Shown: positions 47,438-57,455 of the stretch, one piece after another | Layout of the letters: each line of letters begins with the position of its first letter | How positions within the stretch are numbered: position 1 is the first letter of the stretch | The notes under the pieces: model-generated | What the model was told of the DNA's origin: nothing | Seen by the model: only the letters and a program-made list of their open reading frames with translations | The model's database searches: none | Assembly (NCBI RefSeq): GCF_002101675.1 | Contig: NZ_LQOY01000005.1 | Location: forward strand, 1-64,000 | Reading direction: 5' to 3' | Source of the DNA: Mycobacterium gordonae | GTDB lineage: Bacteria > Actinomycetota > Actinomycetes > Mycobacteriales > Mycobacteriaceae | Length of the DNA stretch: 64,000 bases | Program-made: the position numbers and the translations under genes

Positions 47438-48013
47438 ATGACCCTTTCAGCCAAGAAGCCCCTCAGTCGGAGCGGCAACGCAATACTCCGGGCCGCGACC
47501 CTCGCTGCCCTTCTCGCGGTGACAGGATGCCACGTGGACAAACCCTACGAACCCACACCACCGTCGGTTGCGGGGCAGGCCCTCCAGCAACTTAAGGCCC
47601 TGCCGTCACTCGAAGACACCACGGCGCAGGTGCAAGCCGCGATGGACGAAATCACCGCGGCCGCAAGCACAATGATCCCCTCCATCAAGTGGGAGACCCT
47701 GCACGAGGGAACCACCGGAAACTGTGAGCACCCCTATGAGCAAACGGACGGGCAACGGTACTTCCTGCCGGACCGCGTCGCCGAGAACATCGCGGTATCC
47801 GAGGCGAGCTGGGCCGCCATCGTCCAGGTAGCGAAGGACTCTGCAGCCAAGATCGGCGCCGTCGACGTCCAGGTCATGAAAGATGAGCCGGCAAATCACG
47901 ACGTGTGGTTTTCCGGGCCGACCGGGATCTTCATCAAGATGGCCTACCGGGGCAACTTGGTGGTTTCGGGCTACACCGGATGCCGGTTACCGCGCGAGAA
48001 GAAGGCCGGGTGA
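47438..48013 (+). CDS. Lipoprotein of the LppA-like family
   Basis: 191 residues. A signal peptide ends in the lipobox LAVTGC, so Cys is lipidated and the protein is held on the outer face of the membrane. The mature part has a conserved region KWETLHEGTTGNCEHPYEQTDGQ in two halves and a final GYTGCRLP, the pattern of mycobacterial LppA/LppB-type proteins (DUF4853), including paired Cys. ATG at 47438 is 1 nt after the hydrolase stop. Its place directly after a secreted hydrolase suggests a partner or immunity role, unproven. Its stop overlaps the next gene by 4 nt. Confidence 0.85.
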   Translation: MTLSAKKPLSRSGNAILRAATLAALLAVTGCHVDKPYEPTPPSVAGQALQQLKALPSLEDTTAQVQAAMDEITAAASTMIPSIKWETLHEGTTGNCEHPYEQTDGQRYFLPDRVAENIAVSEASWAAIVQVAKDSAAKIGAVDVQVMKDEPANHDVWFSGPTGIFIKMAYRGNLVVSGYTGCRLPREKKAG

Positions 48014-48396
48014 CCGTGGCCGGAGGTGATGACTTCGAGGAACTCGGTCTGAAAGTGCGGCGCGCCCAGTCGTCCTTGCAGCAGGTCCGGGGTGTCGGCA
48101 CGGTCGACGGCATCCGAGTGGTCGTCGACGCCGAGAACCGGCTGCTGTCGGTGACAGCCCCCGACGAAGACGCCATTCTGGCGGCCTACCGCGCCGCGGT
48201 GGACGACCTGCGGCCCAAGGTCGAAGAAGCGATGCGCGAAGTCCGGTCCGATCCGCGGGTGGGAGCGATGTCGGCATTCATCGAGGCCAACTCGGCCCGG
48301 CTGGACGCCGAGCGGGCGCGCGGTATGGAAGCGGCCGAGCAGGACGACGACGCCTACTACGAAGAACGGTATCGGCGCGGCTGGCGTGATCGCTGA
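48010..48396 (+). CDS. YbaB/EbfC-type DNA-binding-family protein
   Basis: 128 residues: a helix-strand core of the YbaB kind (FEELGLKVRRAQSSLQQVRG, VDGIRVVVDAENRLLSVTAP, DEDAILAAYRAAVDDLRPKV) and an acidic Arg/Tyr tail (YYEERYRRGWRDR). Such proteins appear often beside ESX-substrate genes in mycobacteria; EspL is one of them. GTG at 48010 overlaps the lipoprotein TGA as GTGA; GTG at 48016 is an alternative. Last gene of the operon; its stop is 1 bp from the convergent membrane-protein gene. Confidence 0.82.
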   Translation: MTVAGGDDFEELGLKVRRAQSSLQQVRGVGTVDGIRVVVDAENRLLSVTAPDEDAILAAYRAAVDDLRPKVEEAMREVRSDPRVGAMSAFIEANSARLDAERARGMEAAEQDDDAYYEERYRRGWRDR

Positions 48397-48397
48397 G

Positions 48398-49270
48398 TCA
48401 GCGGCGCAGCGCCGCCTCCTGCGTCTGGGCGCCTTCTCCGCGCGCCAGGGCGATCGTGGCCGCCAGCATCGCCGCAATCGCCACCGGCAGCGCGACCGCG
48501 CCGACACCGTGCACCGTCAGATTTTCGCCGAGCACCACAATGCCCAGCATCACCGCCACCAGCGGCTCACCGACCAGCATGATCGGCACGGACGCCTGTA
48601 GCGCCCCGGCCCGAAACGCCCACTGCTGCAGCACCGTCGCCGCCACCGCCAGGGCGACAAGAACGTACGGCGCGGGCACGGCGAGCAGAGCGTGCCATCC
48701 GCCCACCGCATAACGGTGGGTGCAGGTCTTGGTCAGCACGGCGATCATCCCCAGCAGCAGGGCCACCGCCACACCCAGCCAGGTGGCGCGGACTCTGTCC
48801 GCGCTGTGACGGGCCCCCAGCACCGCGAGGGCCACCGGCACCGCCGCCGCGGGGGCCAGCGTCCAAGCCGGCGTCGGCGGCCGGTAGTGGCCCTCTCGCG
48901 GCTGCCCCACCAGCACGAACACCGCAAGCGCGGCCGTCAGCAGCGTCGCCCAGGCCCACTCCGAGCCCGGTACGCGGTGGCCCGATCGCACCGCGCTCAG
49001 CGGCAGCACGAACAGCAACGAGGAGACCAGCATCGGCTGCACCAAGAGCAGCGACCCGTGTGCCAGGGCCATGGCCTGAAACCCGTAGGCAGCGATGGCG
49101 GCGGCCGTGCCCGCCCACCACAACCGGTCGCGCAGCACCGCCACGGCGCCGGCGGATCCGCTGTCGACCGCCTGCAGGGCGGCCTGCCGAACGACGATGC
49201 CCACCGCGGCGACAAACGATGCCAGCAGCGCCGAGCCGATCGCGACACCGTGGGACGTCAGCCAATTCAT
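48398..49270 (-). CDS. DMT-superfamily (EamA/NIPA-like) membrane transporter
   Basis: 290 residues and about nine to ten membrane helices in two homologous halves: GSALLASFVAAVGIVV, FQAMALAHGSLLLVQPMLVSS, then TVLQQWAFRAGALQASVPIM, GEPLVAVMLGIVVLGE. The repeated Ala/Gly pattern with a QP/GEP turn is typical of the drug/metabolite transporter superfamily. Substrate unknown. ATG at 49270. Not recognised at this locus in M. tuberculosis. Confidence 0.82.
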   Translation of the reverse strand: MNWLTSHGVAIGSALLASFVAAVGIVVRQAALQAVDSGSAGAVAVLRDRLWWAGTAAAIAAYGFQAMALAHGSLLLVQPMLVSSLLFVLPLSAVRSGHRVPGSEWAWATLLTAALAVFVLVGQPREGHYRPPTPAWTLAPAAAVPVALAVLGARHSADRVRATWLGVAVALLLGMIAVLTKTCTHRYAVGGWHALLAVPAPYVLVALAVAATVLQQWAFRAGALQASVPIMLVGEPLVAVMLGIVVLGENLTVHGVGAVALPVAIAAMLAATIALARGEGAQTQEAALRR

Positions 49271-49304
49271 GGCGCACGCATACCCGGTATAGGGCGCTTC
49301 GATG

Positions 49305-50486
49305 TCACGTGCGCCGCCCCGCCTTCGACAGCGGTGACGGGAAGCGCGCGCTGATCCGGACCCCGTTCAGCCATTCGGTGAGTTGGTCGGCTTGCTGCTG
49401 CAGGCACTGCCGCGCGTCGGCGCCGGGATCTTCCAGCAGCTGCAGCCGCACGCGGGCGTCTTGCTTGTCGTCAGGGTCCTGACACCAGCCTCCGACTACG
49501 CGTCCGTTCCACCACGCCGTGGGTCCGGCGTTGCCGTTGCTGTCGAAGACTTCCCCGCGATGCGCACCCAGATACCAATCCCGGTCAGACCAGCCCATCG
49601 TGGTGGGGTCCAGCCCCGGTAGCAGCGCGCCCCACGGACCCACCTCCGGTTCCACGCCAAGGTCGTTGGCCAGCGCGTAGCCGGGGCTGCCGTGCAGATC
49701 CACCTCGACCGCGCCGAGGGTGGCCAGCGCGGCCCGCACCGCCGTCAACGTGGTGCCGAACCACCACTTGATGTCGTTGACCGTCGCGGGGCCGAACGTC
49801 TGCAACCAGCGGCGGATCAACTCGGCCCGCGCGGCGGCTTCCGGTATCGGGTCGCCGTTCTGCCCGAGCCAGTCCGCGGTGGCGCTCCACCGGGGCCGCG
49901 AGGCGGTCCAGTTCCCGTCGTTCGGGCCGCGCACGATGTCGCCGCCCGCCGACAGCACCGTCAACACCCGCGGGGCGACCGGAACCGAACCGCCCCAACG
50001 CTTTCCGGGTGCCGGATCGTAGCTGCCGGCCAATTCCGGCAGGGCGTTGCGAAGTTCGGTGCTGCTGGCCGGGCCATGCTCAGCTAGGTGGCGCACCACC
50101 GCGGCGCGCGCCTGGTCCAGCCAGCGCTCGCCGTCGGTGGTCACCCCGGCCTTGTGCAGGTCAGCGACGAGCCGGCGACGCTCGGTGTCGGCTACCTGAC
50201 CGCTGGCCGCCGACTGCACCAATGGGAGGTCATCGGAGTTCACCACCCACAGTGTCCTGCGCATCGCCAAGTGTTTGACGGCAGAACGCTTTTCGTACAG
50301 CACCCGGTCCAGGTCGGTGGTGCGGAAGCCGCGGCACCGCGCCCGCAGCGACAGGTACGGAGTGGCGGGATCGGTGGCGTGCAGTCCGACCAGCCCGGCG
50401 GTGACCCGGGACACCGAGCCGGCGTGGCACAGGAAATGCCTGCGCGCCAAGCGATTTCGGCGCTCTTCGACGCTGAACTTACGCAT
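49305..50486 (-). CDS. Winged-helix DNA-binding domain protein (HTH_42/YcaQ-AlkZ superfamily)
   Basis: 393 residues: MRKFSVEERRNRLARRHFL, LVGLHATDPATPYLSLRAR, AMRRTLWVV, then winged-helix modules (AAVVRHLAEHGPASSTELRNAL, RRWLQTFGPATVNDIKWWFG) and LPGLDPTTMGWSDRDWYLG near the end. This superfamily includes DNA glycosylases that unhook crosslinks (AlkZ/YcaQ), whose catalytic QxQ/QxD motif lies where this protein has GLHATDP, so glycosylase activity is doubtful. ATG at 50486 begins directly at the conserved N-terminus. Divergent neighbours are absent; the small gene upstream is on the same strand. Confidence 0.85.
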   Translation of the reverse strand: MRKFSVEERRNRLARRHFLCHAGSVSRVTAGLVGLHATDPATPYLSLRARCRGFRTTDLDRVLYEKRSAVKHLAMRRTLWVVNSDDLPLVQSAASGQVADTERRRLVADLHKAGVTTDGERWLDQARAAVVRHLAEHGPASSTELRNALPELAGSYDPAPGKRWGGSVPVAPRVLTVLSAGGDIVRGPNDGNWTASRPRWSATADWLGQNGDPIPEAAARAELIRRWLQTFGPATVNDIKWWFGTTLTAVRAALATLGAVEVDLHGSPGYALANDLGVEPEVGPWGALLPGLDPTTMGWSDRDWYLGAHRGEVFDSNGNAGPTAWWNGRVVGGWCQDPDDKQDARVRLQLLEDPGADARQCLQQQADQLTEWLNGVRISARFPSPLSKAGRRT

Positions 50487-50520
50487 GGCTCACCGCCGGG
50501 CTCGCAACTTCGGCACGGCG

Positions 50521-50751
50521 TCAGTCATCGGTGCGCATGGACTCCCGGATCTTGGCCAGGCGCTCGGCAGCAGCCCGCTGGCGCTCCTCGTACTGTTCCT
50601 CGACTGACCTGCCTTCGGCGGTTTCGGCTGCGAGTTCTTCGGCACCTTGAGCCGCGCCGAAGCGCGACTCGATCTTCTCGCGTACCGAGTCGAACGTCGG
50701 CACGCCCGAGTCGTCGTATCCCGGGTCGGGGGTGGGTGGTTGGTCGGGCAT
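50521..50751 (-). CDS. Small acidic conserved hypothetical protein
   Basis: 76 residues from ATG at 50751 (79 from GTG at 50760): a Pro-rich start (PDQPPTPDPGYDD) and a charged helical rest (SVREKIESRFGAAQGAEELA, then EEQYEERQRAAAERLAKIRE), probably a coiled coil. I do not recognise a function. Reasonable codon use and its place within a string of minus-strand genes support it as real. Two nucleotides or fewer separate it from the next gene upstream. Confidence 0.65.
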   Translation of the reverse strand: MPDQPPTPDPGYDDSGVPTFDSVREKIESRFGAAQGAEELAAETAEGRSVEEQYEERQRAAAERLAKIRESMRTDD

Positions 50752-50761
50752 GCCCGACACG

Positions 50762-51199
50762 TTACTGCTGCGCGTGAGGGAAAGGTTCCCGGCGCTCGAG
50801 GTAGCGCACCATCTGCTGCCAGTAGACCATCGTCAGCGCCATCTGTGCCGCCACGGCGATCACCGCCGGACGCAGTCGGCGGCGCCGAGCGGCAAGCACC
50901 CCGGCCGCTGCCGCCACGGAGGTCACCCCGCTGACCAACATCGCGGCGTCGCGCGGGCGGCGGGTGATCCACAGTTCTTCACCCAGCATCGCCCGCGTCG
51001 CCCAGGCGCGGTGGTGGTGCGGTTTTCCGAACACGAACGGGTTGATCGCCAGCCACACCCCGAGTAGCACCGCATGGCCCGGCCGTCGGGTCCAGATCGG
51101 GACCAGGGTCAGGGGCGTGCTCGCCCAGCGGGTCCAGGCGCTCCACGGGTTGCAGTGCCGCGCGAAAATGGCGCGACGGACCCGGGCAACCGTCAACAC
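50762..51199 (-). CDS. Small conserved membrane protein (DUF6653-like)
   Basis: 145 residues: NPWSAWTRWASTPLTLVPIW, a helix HAVLLGVWLAINPFVFGKP with HHHRAW, then two membrane segments (AAMLVSGVTSVAAAAGVL, AVIAVAAQMALTMVYW). The WSAWTRW and NPFVFGKP motifs recur in a family of actinobacterial membrane proteins of unknown function. GTG at 51199 follows the esterase stop by only 3 nt, indicating co-transcription. Confidence 0.75.
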   Translation of the reverse strand: MLTVARVRRAIFARHCNPWSAWTRWASTPLTLVPIWTRRPGHAVLLGVWLAINPFVFGKPHHHRAWATRAMLGEELWITRRPRDAAMLVSGVTSVAAAAGVLAARRRRLRPAVIAVAAQMALTMVYWQQMVRYLERREPFPHAQQ

Positions 51200-51202
51200 C
51201 GG

Positions 51203-52711
51203 TTACCGTCCGGCCGCGACGACTTGCGCATTCGACGGCCCGCTGGGCGCCGGGGAAGAGGCGGTTCCCGGTAGTGGTATCCGCGGCACCCCGGGTGTGC
51301 CCAGCCGGCCGGCCAGCCAGGGCAGCGCGGTCGCGAAAACCTGGTCGGCGAATGGCCAGTCGTGCTTGCCTGGTTGCGGGACCACCGCGCAGTCGATGTC
51401 GTAGGAGCGGCCGAGTGCGCACAGGGCGTTGGCGGCCGCGGTCTGGTTACTGGGGTTGAGTGCGGCGTCGCGACCGGCCAGTTGCATGGTGGGCGTGTCG
51501 GCGATCGGCAGTTCACGGTGTGACGGGATCGCGAACCATCCCGCAACGCCGGTGTAGGGCCCGTGCCGGGTGATCACCGTGCTCGGGTCGAAATCGGCAA
51601 AGGCCTCGGCGTTGCCGCCGAAGAGCCTGGATATGGTCTCCTGCTTGTCTCCGGCATTGGGATACAGGTCACCCGCGACGTCGACGAACGAGCTGAACAT
51701 GCCCGGATGCATGACGGTCAGGTCAACCGCGCAGGTTCCGCCCATCGACCAGCCCACGATGCCCCAATTGGCCTGCTGCGAGCTGCTCCCGAAGCGTGAA
51801 ATCATGAACGGCACAACATCTTTGGTCAGGTGGTCGGCGGCGTTGCCGCGTCGGCCGTTGACGCACTCGGTGTCGTTGTTGAATGCGCCGCCAGAGTCCA
51901 CGAACACCAGTACCGGAGCATTGCCGTCATGCGCGGCGGCGAACGCATCGGCGGTGCGCACCGCGTTGCCCGCCCGCGCCCAGTCAGCGGGAGTGTTGAA
52001 CTGACCGCCGATCATCATGACGGTCGGCAGCCGCGGCGGCGGGGCACTCGCGAACCAGGCCGGCGGCAGGTAAACCAGCTCACCGCGATGCTTGAAATGC
52101 GATGCATCCGAAGGGATTACGACCGGCACGACGCTGCCGTGCGCCGGGCGGACGCCCTTGCCTGCCATCGCGGCGACGGTCGCCGGATCGGTCTGGTCGG
52201 GTAGGGGCCCGGACGACAGCTGACCCCAGGCGGCCTGCACCGTCGGGAAATAGCCGACCCACATATTCAGCGTCAGCGCGGTGCTGAGCAGGCACAGCGG
52301 CACCGACAGCAGCGCGATGCCACGGCGCCACCACTGCGCGCTGCGCCAGCCGAGCAGCAGCACCGTTACAGCCGACCCGGCCAATCCGGCCCAGGCCCAC
52401 AACGCATCCGGGGCCGGTTCGGTGGAGATCCGGCTGACGTACGCGCGCGTCGCGAAAGCCGCTGCCCCTCCGGCCAGTGCGGCCAGCGGCAGCCAGCGCA
52501 GCCGCCAGGACCGGGTCCGCCAGCCGATGGCGAGCAGCAGCACCACGCCGGTCACGACCTGAACGGTGAGCGGCACCCAGCCGTGCATCAGGGAGGTGTG
52601 GCTAAAAGCCTGGGTGGAGAGCCTGTGAGCGGACGCCGCGGTGGCCAGGTGAGCGGGCGTCGACGCGGTCACGGGTTCATTCTTGTTCGCCGGGGTTCCA
52701 TCCGGGCCCAT
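51203..52711 (-). CDS. Membrane-anchored esterase of the antigen 85/esterase-D fold (Rv1639c-like)
   Basis: 502 residues. The N-terminal 160 hold four membrane helices (VPLTVQVVTGVVLLLAIGW, WLPLAALAGGAAAFATRA, ALWAWAGLAGSAVTVLLLGW, GIALLSVPLCLLSTALTL). The C-terminal outer domain is an alpha/beta hydrolase: LVYLPPAWF, GWSMGG with the nucleophilic Ser, an Asp in AGRDAAL and a His in GKHDWPFA. This is the esterase family that includes mycolyltransferase-like proteins. Substrate unknown; a cell-envelope ester is likely. ATG at 52711. In M. tuberculosis the equivalent sits next to lysX. Confidence 0.85.
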   Translation of the reverse strand: MGPDGTPANKNEPVTASTPAHLATAASAHRLSTQAFSHTSLMHGWVPLTVQVVTGVVLLLAIGWRTRSWRLRWLPLAALAGGAAAFATRAYVSRISTEPAPDALWAWAGLAGSAVTVLLLGWRSAQWWRRGIALLSVPLCLLSTALTLNMWVGYFPTVQAAWGQLSSGPLPDQTDPATVAAMAGKGVRPAHGSVVPVVIPSDASHFKHRGELVYLPPAWFASAPPPRLPTVMMIGGQFNTPADWARAGNAVRTADAFAAAHDGNAPVLVFVDSGGAFNNDTECVNGRRGNAADHLTKDVVPFMISRFGSSSQQANWGIVGWSMGGTCAVDLTVMHPGMFSSFVDVAGDLYPNAGDKQETISRLFGGNAEAFADFDPSTVITRHGPYTGVAGWFAIPSHRELPIADTPTMQLAGRDAALNPSNQTAAANALCALGRSYDIDCAVVPQPGKHDWPFADQVFATALPWLAGRLGTPGVPRIPLPGTASSPAPSGPSNAQVVAAGR

Positions 52712-52769
52712 GTTTGCGGAGTTTTTCCTGTGCGTTAACTGAGCCCGGGCGTGTCAGCTAAGCCCCGGC

Positions 52770-55700
52770 CTAGTGCGGTTTGGCGAGCGGGAACGGCAAA
52801 GTCTCACGGATGCTGCGGCCGGTGATCAACATGACGACGCGGTCGACGCCCATGCCCAGCCCGCCGGTGGGGGGCATCGCGTACTCCATGGCCTGCAGGA
52901 AATCTTCGTCGAGCTCCATCGCTTCAGGGTCGCCGCCGGCGGCCAGCAGGGACTGCTCCTCCAGGCGGCGCCGCTGCTCCACCGGGTCGGTGAGCTCGCT
53001 GTAGGCGGTGCCCAGCTCGACCCCCCAGGCCACCAGATCCCAGCGCTCGGCCACACCGCGCTTGCTGCGATGTGGCCTGGTCAGCGGTGATACCGAGGTG
53101 GGGAAATCGGTGTAGAACGTCGGGTGTTCGGTACGGTCCTCGACGAGGTGCTCGTACAGTTCCAGCACCACCGCGCCGGCGTCCCAGTAGCCGCGGTAGG
53201 GAATGCGTGCGGCGTCGCACAGCTTGCGCAGCGTCTGCAGTTCGGTGTCGGCGTCGATGTGCTCGCCGAGGGCTTCGGAGACGGCGTCGTGGACCGTCTT
53301 CACCGGCCACACGCCGGAGATGTCGACGGGCTCCAGGCCCGACCGGTGGCTAATCGAATCATCCTGAGTTCTGGGCCGCATCGCGATCTGGGCACCATTG
53401 GCGGCCTCGGCGGCATTCTGGATCAGCTCGCGGCAGCCCTCGATCCACACCGTGTAGTCGGCGTGCGCCTGGTAGGCCTCCAGCAGCGTGAACTCGGGGT
53501 TGTGGCTGAAGTCGACCCCCTCGTTGCGGAAGGCCCGGCCGAGTTCGAATACGCGCTCCACACCACCGACACAGAGCCGCTTCAGGTAGAGCTCCGGGGC
53601 GATCCGCAGGAACAGGTCCATGGCATAGGCGTTGATGTGGGTCACGAACGGGCGCGCGGTGGCACCCCCATGGATCTGCTGCAGGATGGGCGTCTCGACC
53701 TCGATGAATCCCTTGGCGAACAAGGTCTCGCGGATCGAGCGCAACGCGCTGCTGCGGGCGGTGATCAGGTCACGCGATTCGGCGTTGACCGCCAGGTCGA
53801 CGTACCGGGAGCGCACCCGGGCTTCGGGGTCGGTGAGTCCCTTCCACTTGTTGGGCAGTGGGCGCAGGCATTTGCCGATCAACCGCCAGTGGGTGACGAT
53901 CAGCGAACGGGTGCCCTTGTCGCTGAAGCCCATGTGGCCGGTCGTCTCCACCAGGTCACCGAGGTCGATCGCTGCGTTGAAGTCCGCCGCCCGGCCTTGC
54001 TCGAGACGTGAATTGTCCAACAGCAGTTGCATTTCGCCTGACCAGTCGCGCAGCTGGGCGAACAACACGCCACCGTAGTTGCGTACCCGCAGGATGCGTC
54101 CGGCCACCGACACCGGCGACCCGTCTTCGGCCGCGAGCGCCTGCGTGATGGTGTGACTGGGCGGTTCGCCGACCGGATAGGCGTCAACGCCCTCGTCGTG
54201 CAGCTTTTCCAGTTTGGCGAGCCGGACTCGTACCTGCTCGGGTTGACGGCGCCGCGTGTCGTCTGCCGACGGCAGATCTGCCACCTGAAGTCCGCTGACG
54301 TCGGGTGCCGTGCCGTCGGGGTGCAACAGCCCGCTGTCCACCAGCGGTTTCGGCACGGCCGGGTGGTGACCGGTGTGTGCCTTCTCGCGCCGGGTGAAGG
54401 GCAAGGTGAGAAAGCCCTCGGCGAAGGCCGAGGCGACGCCCACCTTGGGGATCAGCCGGGCGTCGTCGTAACAGGCGAAGCGCGGCACCCATTCGGGTTG
54501 GTACTTCATGTTGGAGCGGTACAGCGTCTCGATCTGCCACCAGCGGGAGAAGAAGATCAAAAGTCCCCGCCACAGCCTGGCAACCGGGCCCGCTCCCAAT
54601 TGCTCGCCCTGTTCGAACGCTGAGCGGAACATTGCGAAGTTCAGCGAAATTCGGTTGATGCCAAGGCTGTCAGCGTGCAGCGCGAGTTCACTGACCATCA
54701 GCTCGATGGTGCCGTTGGGGGACTCTCGAGAACGGCGCATCACATCCAGCGAGACACCGGTGTTCCCCCAGGGCACCAGCGACAGCATCGCCACCACCTG
54801 GTTGCCGGGGTCGATCGCCTCCACCAACAAGCAATCGCCGTCGGCCGGGTCACCCAGGCGGCCCAGCGCCATCGAGAAACCCCGCTCGGTTTCGGTGTCG
54901 CGCCAGGCGTCCGCCCGCTCGACGGTCTGCGCCATCTCGTCCGGGGAGATGTCGCGATGCCGACGAATCCGCACCGTCAGTCCGGCCCGTCGCGCCCGGG
55001 TCACGGCCTGGCGCACCCCTCGCATCTCCGGGCCGGACAACTTGAATTCGGCCGGCCGCAGGATGGCCTCGTCGCCCAGCACCAGTGCGTTCAGGCCTGC
55101 TTCCCGGTATACCCGTGCCCCTTCCGAACTGGCCCCCATCACTCCCGGTGACCAGCCGTAGGTCTGGCACAGGCTCATCCAGGCCGTCACTGCCTGCGGC
55201 CACGCCCTCGGGTCGCCGATCGGGTCGCCGCTGGCCAGGCAGACTCCGAGTTCGACGCGATAGGCAATCGCGGCCCGTCCGCTGGGGGCGAAGATCACCG
55301 ACTTGTCGCGCCGGGTGGCGAAATAGGCCAGCGAGTCGTTCTTACCCCAGAGCTCCACCAGACCGCGGATCGCGGACTCGTCCTCACCGGTCAGGGCGTT
55401 GTCGGCGCGCTGGGACAGGAACAAGACGACGGTGGCAGCGATCAGGGCCAATGCGCCGAACAGCCCAAAAATCGCGTTGAGGAAGACGTGCGGGCGGCCG
55501 GTGAACAGCTCCGGATCGGCGAAGCCGAACCCGATGACCCGGTTGGCAACATACGGCAGCCGGTCGGGTGCCGCCAGGGTGCCGGGGAACATCTCCACCA
55601 GTCCCCAGGACAGCAGAATTCCGATGGCGCCCCCGACCAACAGCACACCCGTCGCCCGGAACAGCGCGCCGCGGCGGACCTTGGCCCAGAACTCCCGATA

Positions 55701-56105
55701 ACCGAGTACCAGCAGGACGATGGTCACGACGTGGAAAGCGAAACCGAGGTTCTCGCCGAACGCCTCGGCCGGTGTGTTGCCGCCGGCGGCGATATCGGCG
55801 GCGTTGATCACTGCGGCCACGACCATGTTGCCCAACAGCAAGACCCACGCAATGCGCTTGCGCGCCGTCAGCGCCGCGGCCAGCAGGGCCAGGACGAACG
55901 ACCAGGCGAAGCTGGTGTCCGGAAAGTTGAACAGATAGTGGTTGATGAATTCGCGTGGCTCGTGGATGAGCCACCGGATCAGCGGCGAAACGCTTGCCAG
56001 CAGCGACACGGTCGCGATGACGCCGACGGTCCACCCGGCTGCCGCGGGCAGCCAGTGATACCGGGAAGTCGGCCTGCGCGTCGGGCGCGGCTTAGTGAGT
56101 GTCAC
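52770..56105 (-). CDS. lysX: Bifunctional lysyl-tRNA synthetase / phosphatidylglycerol lysyltransferase
   Basis: Makes lysyl-phosphatidylglycerol, which lowers membrane negative charge and protects against cationic peptides. 1111 residues from GTG at 56105. N-terminal part: seven or so membrane helices, then an MprF-type transferase ([49 protein letters not shown]). C-terminal part: an OB anticodon-binding domain ([20 protein letters not shown]) and a class II LysRS core ([66 protein letters not shown]). The frame stays open to 56330 with an ATG at 56153. A TATCCT -10 box 8 nt before GTG 56105 argues for the short form. Equivalent to Rv1640c. Confidence 0.95.
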   Translation of the reverse strand: MTLTKPRPTRRPTSRYHWLPAAAGWTVGVIATVSLLASVSPLIRWLIHEPREFINHYLFNFPDTSFAWSFVLALLAAALTARKRIAWVLLLGNMVVAAVINAADIAAGGNTPAEAFGENLGFAFHVVTIVLLVLGYREFWAKVRRGALFRATGVLLVGGAIGILLSWGLVEMFPGTLAAPDRLPYVANRVIGFGFADPELFTGRPHVFLNAIFGLFGALALIAATVVLFLSQRADNALTGEDESAIRGLVELWGKNDSLAYFATRRDKSVIFAPSGRAAIAYRVELGVCLASGDPIGDPRAWPQAVTAWMSLCQTYGWSPGVMGASSEGARVYREAGLNALVLGDEAILRPAEFKLSGPEMRGVRQAVTRARRAGLTVRIRRHRDISPDEMAQTVERADAWRDTETERGFSMALGRLGDPADGDCLLVEAIDPGNQVVAMLSLVPWGNTGVSLDVMRRSRESPNGTIELMVSELALHADSLGINRISLNFAMFRSAFEQGEQLGAGPVARLWRGLLIFFSRWWQIETLYRSNMKYQPEWVPRFACYDDARLIPKVGVASAFAEGFLTLPFTRREKAHTGHHPAVPKPLVDSGLLHPDGTAPDVSGLQVADLPSADDTRRRQPEQVRVRLAKLEKLHDEGVDAYPVGEPPSHTITQALAAEDGSPVSVAGRILRVRNYGGVLFAQLRDWSGEMQLLLDNSRLEQGRAADFNAAIDLGDLVETTGHMGFSDKGTRSLIVTHWRLIGKCLRPLPNKWKGLTDPEARVRSRYVDLAVNAESRDLITARSSALRSIRETLFAKGFIEVETPILQQIHGGATARPFVTHINAYAMDLFLRIAPELYLKRLCVGGVERVFELGRAFRNEGVDFSHNPEFTLLEAYQAHADYTVWIEGCRELIQNAAEAANGAQIAMRPRTQDDSISHRSGLEPVDISGVWPVKTVHDAVSEALGEHIDADTELQTLRKLCDAARIPYRGYWDAGAVVLELYEHLVEDRTEHPTFYTDFPTSVSPLTRPHRSKRGVAERWDLVAWGVELGTAYSELTDPVEQRRRLEEQSLLAAGGDPEAMELDEDFLQAMEYAMPPTGGLGMGVDRVVMLITGRSIRETLPFPLAKPH

Positions 56106-56113
56106 AGACCGCG

Positions 56114-56119
56114 AGGATA
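56114..56119 (-). promoter_or_regulatory. -10 box of a leaderless lysX transcript
   Basis: TATCCT on the minus strand, 8 nt (CGCGGTCT) before the GTG at 56105. Starting lysX at ATG 56153 would put this element inside the gene. Confidence 0.4.
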
Positions 56120-56240
56120 TTCCCTTAAGCCGGGAAATTCCTGGCTTGGCCATGCTTGGCCGCCCACACGCCAAGACCGGCTTGGTATGTGGATGCCGGA
56201 GTGCGGCATTCGGCGGGTTGGCGAGCCCACCCGTTGTGCC

Positions 56241-56249
56241 TGCTAGACT
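56241..56249 (+). promoter_or_regulatory. Extended -10 promoter of the infC operon
   Basis: TGCTAGACT fits TGN-TANNNT. It would start a leader of about 280 nt before infC that contains the terminator-like hairpin at 56427-56450. A weak -35-like TTGGCG lies at 56218, 20 bp upstream. Confidence 0.45.
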
Positions 56250-56426
56250 GATCGCTGCGACCATCCCGGCCTTAGGCCAGGGACAGTGAAGAGGAGTCCC
56301 ACTCCCACCGGTTGCCACGAGGTACCTCAAGGCAATTCGGTCCGGTCACGGGCATCGACAAAGGTGCCCGTTCTGTGCGTTGCGCAGGCGGTTTGGCCAG
56401 GCCAAGCCGTGATCGGTCGGCAATGG

Positions 56427-56450
56427 GCCCTGCTTGTGCAGGGCTTTTTT
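56427..56450 (+). terminator. Intrinsic terminator/attenuator in the infC leader
   Basis: GCCCTGC-TTGT-GCAGGGC is a perfect 7-bp stem with a 4-nt loop, followed directly by six T (56445-56450). It stands 87 nt before the infC start and after the likely promoter, so it would stop transcription early unless an alternative fold forms. A strong stem just upstream (GGTTTGGCC/GGCCAAGCC, about 56390-56409) and a 10-codon reading frame (56423-56455) across the hairpin may take part. Confidence 0.65.
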
Positions 56451-56536
56451 GCTGATGGTTGGTGTGCTCCCACCGCTGTTTCCGGCCCGGTTCGCGTTTG
56501 TGCCGCACTGGAATAGAAGCCAACGAGGGAGGCCCC

Positions 56537-57127
<591 letters not shown>

Positions 57128-57180
57128 CAACAACTCGCAGCACCACCAGACAGCTCACCGAACAGGAAAACCGAGGAAAC

Positions 57181-57375
57181 ATGCCCAAGGCCAAGACCCA
57201 CAGCGGGGCTTCGAAGCGGTTCCGGCGCACCGGTACCGGCAAGATCGTCCGCCAGAAAGCCAATCGCCGGCACCTGCTCGAGCACAAGGCGACCAAGCGC
57301 ACCCGGCGCCTCGACGGCCGGACCGTGGTGTCGGCCAACGACACCAAGCGGGTCAACTCGCTGCTCAACGGCTAG
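57181..57375 (+). CDS. rpmI: 50S ribosomal protein L35
   Basis: 64 residues, very basic, with the L35 pattern [36 protein letters not shown] and [12 protein letters not shown] at 57181; GAGGAAAC just upstream. It lies 53 nt after infC and 80 nt before rplT, the widespread infC-rpmI-rplT order (Rv1642). Confidence 0.97.
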   Translation: MPKAKTHSGASKRFRRTGTGKIVRQKANRRHLLEHKATKRTRRLDGRTVVSANDTKRVNSLLNG

Positions 57376-57455
57376 CACCGCATCCCCCACGAAACCCCTG
57401 TCGAGAGCGGGCTTCGGCAGCCCCCGACCGATTTTGAACGAGAGTAGGAACCCCC

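Noticed and set aside
56423..56455. 10-codon leader peptide as an independent gene
   Set aside because: It has no ribosome-binding site and its codons are dictated by the hairpin; kept only as part of the attenuator hypothesis.
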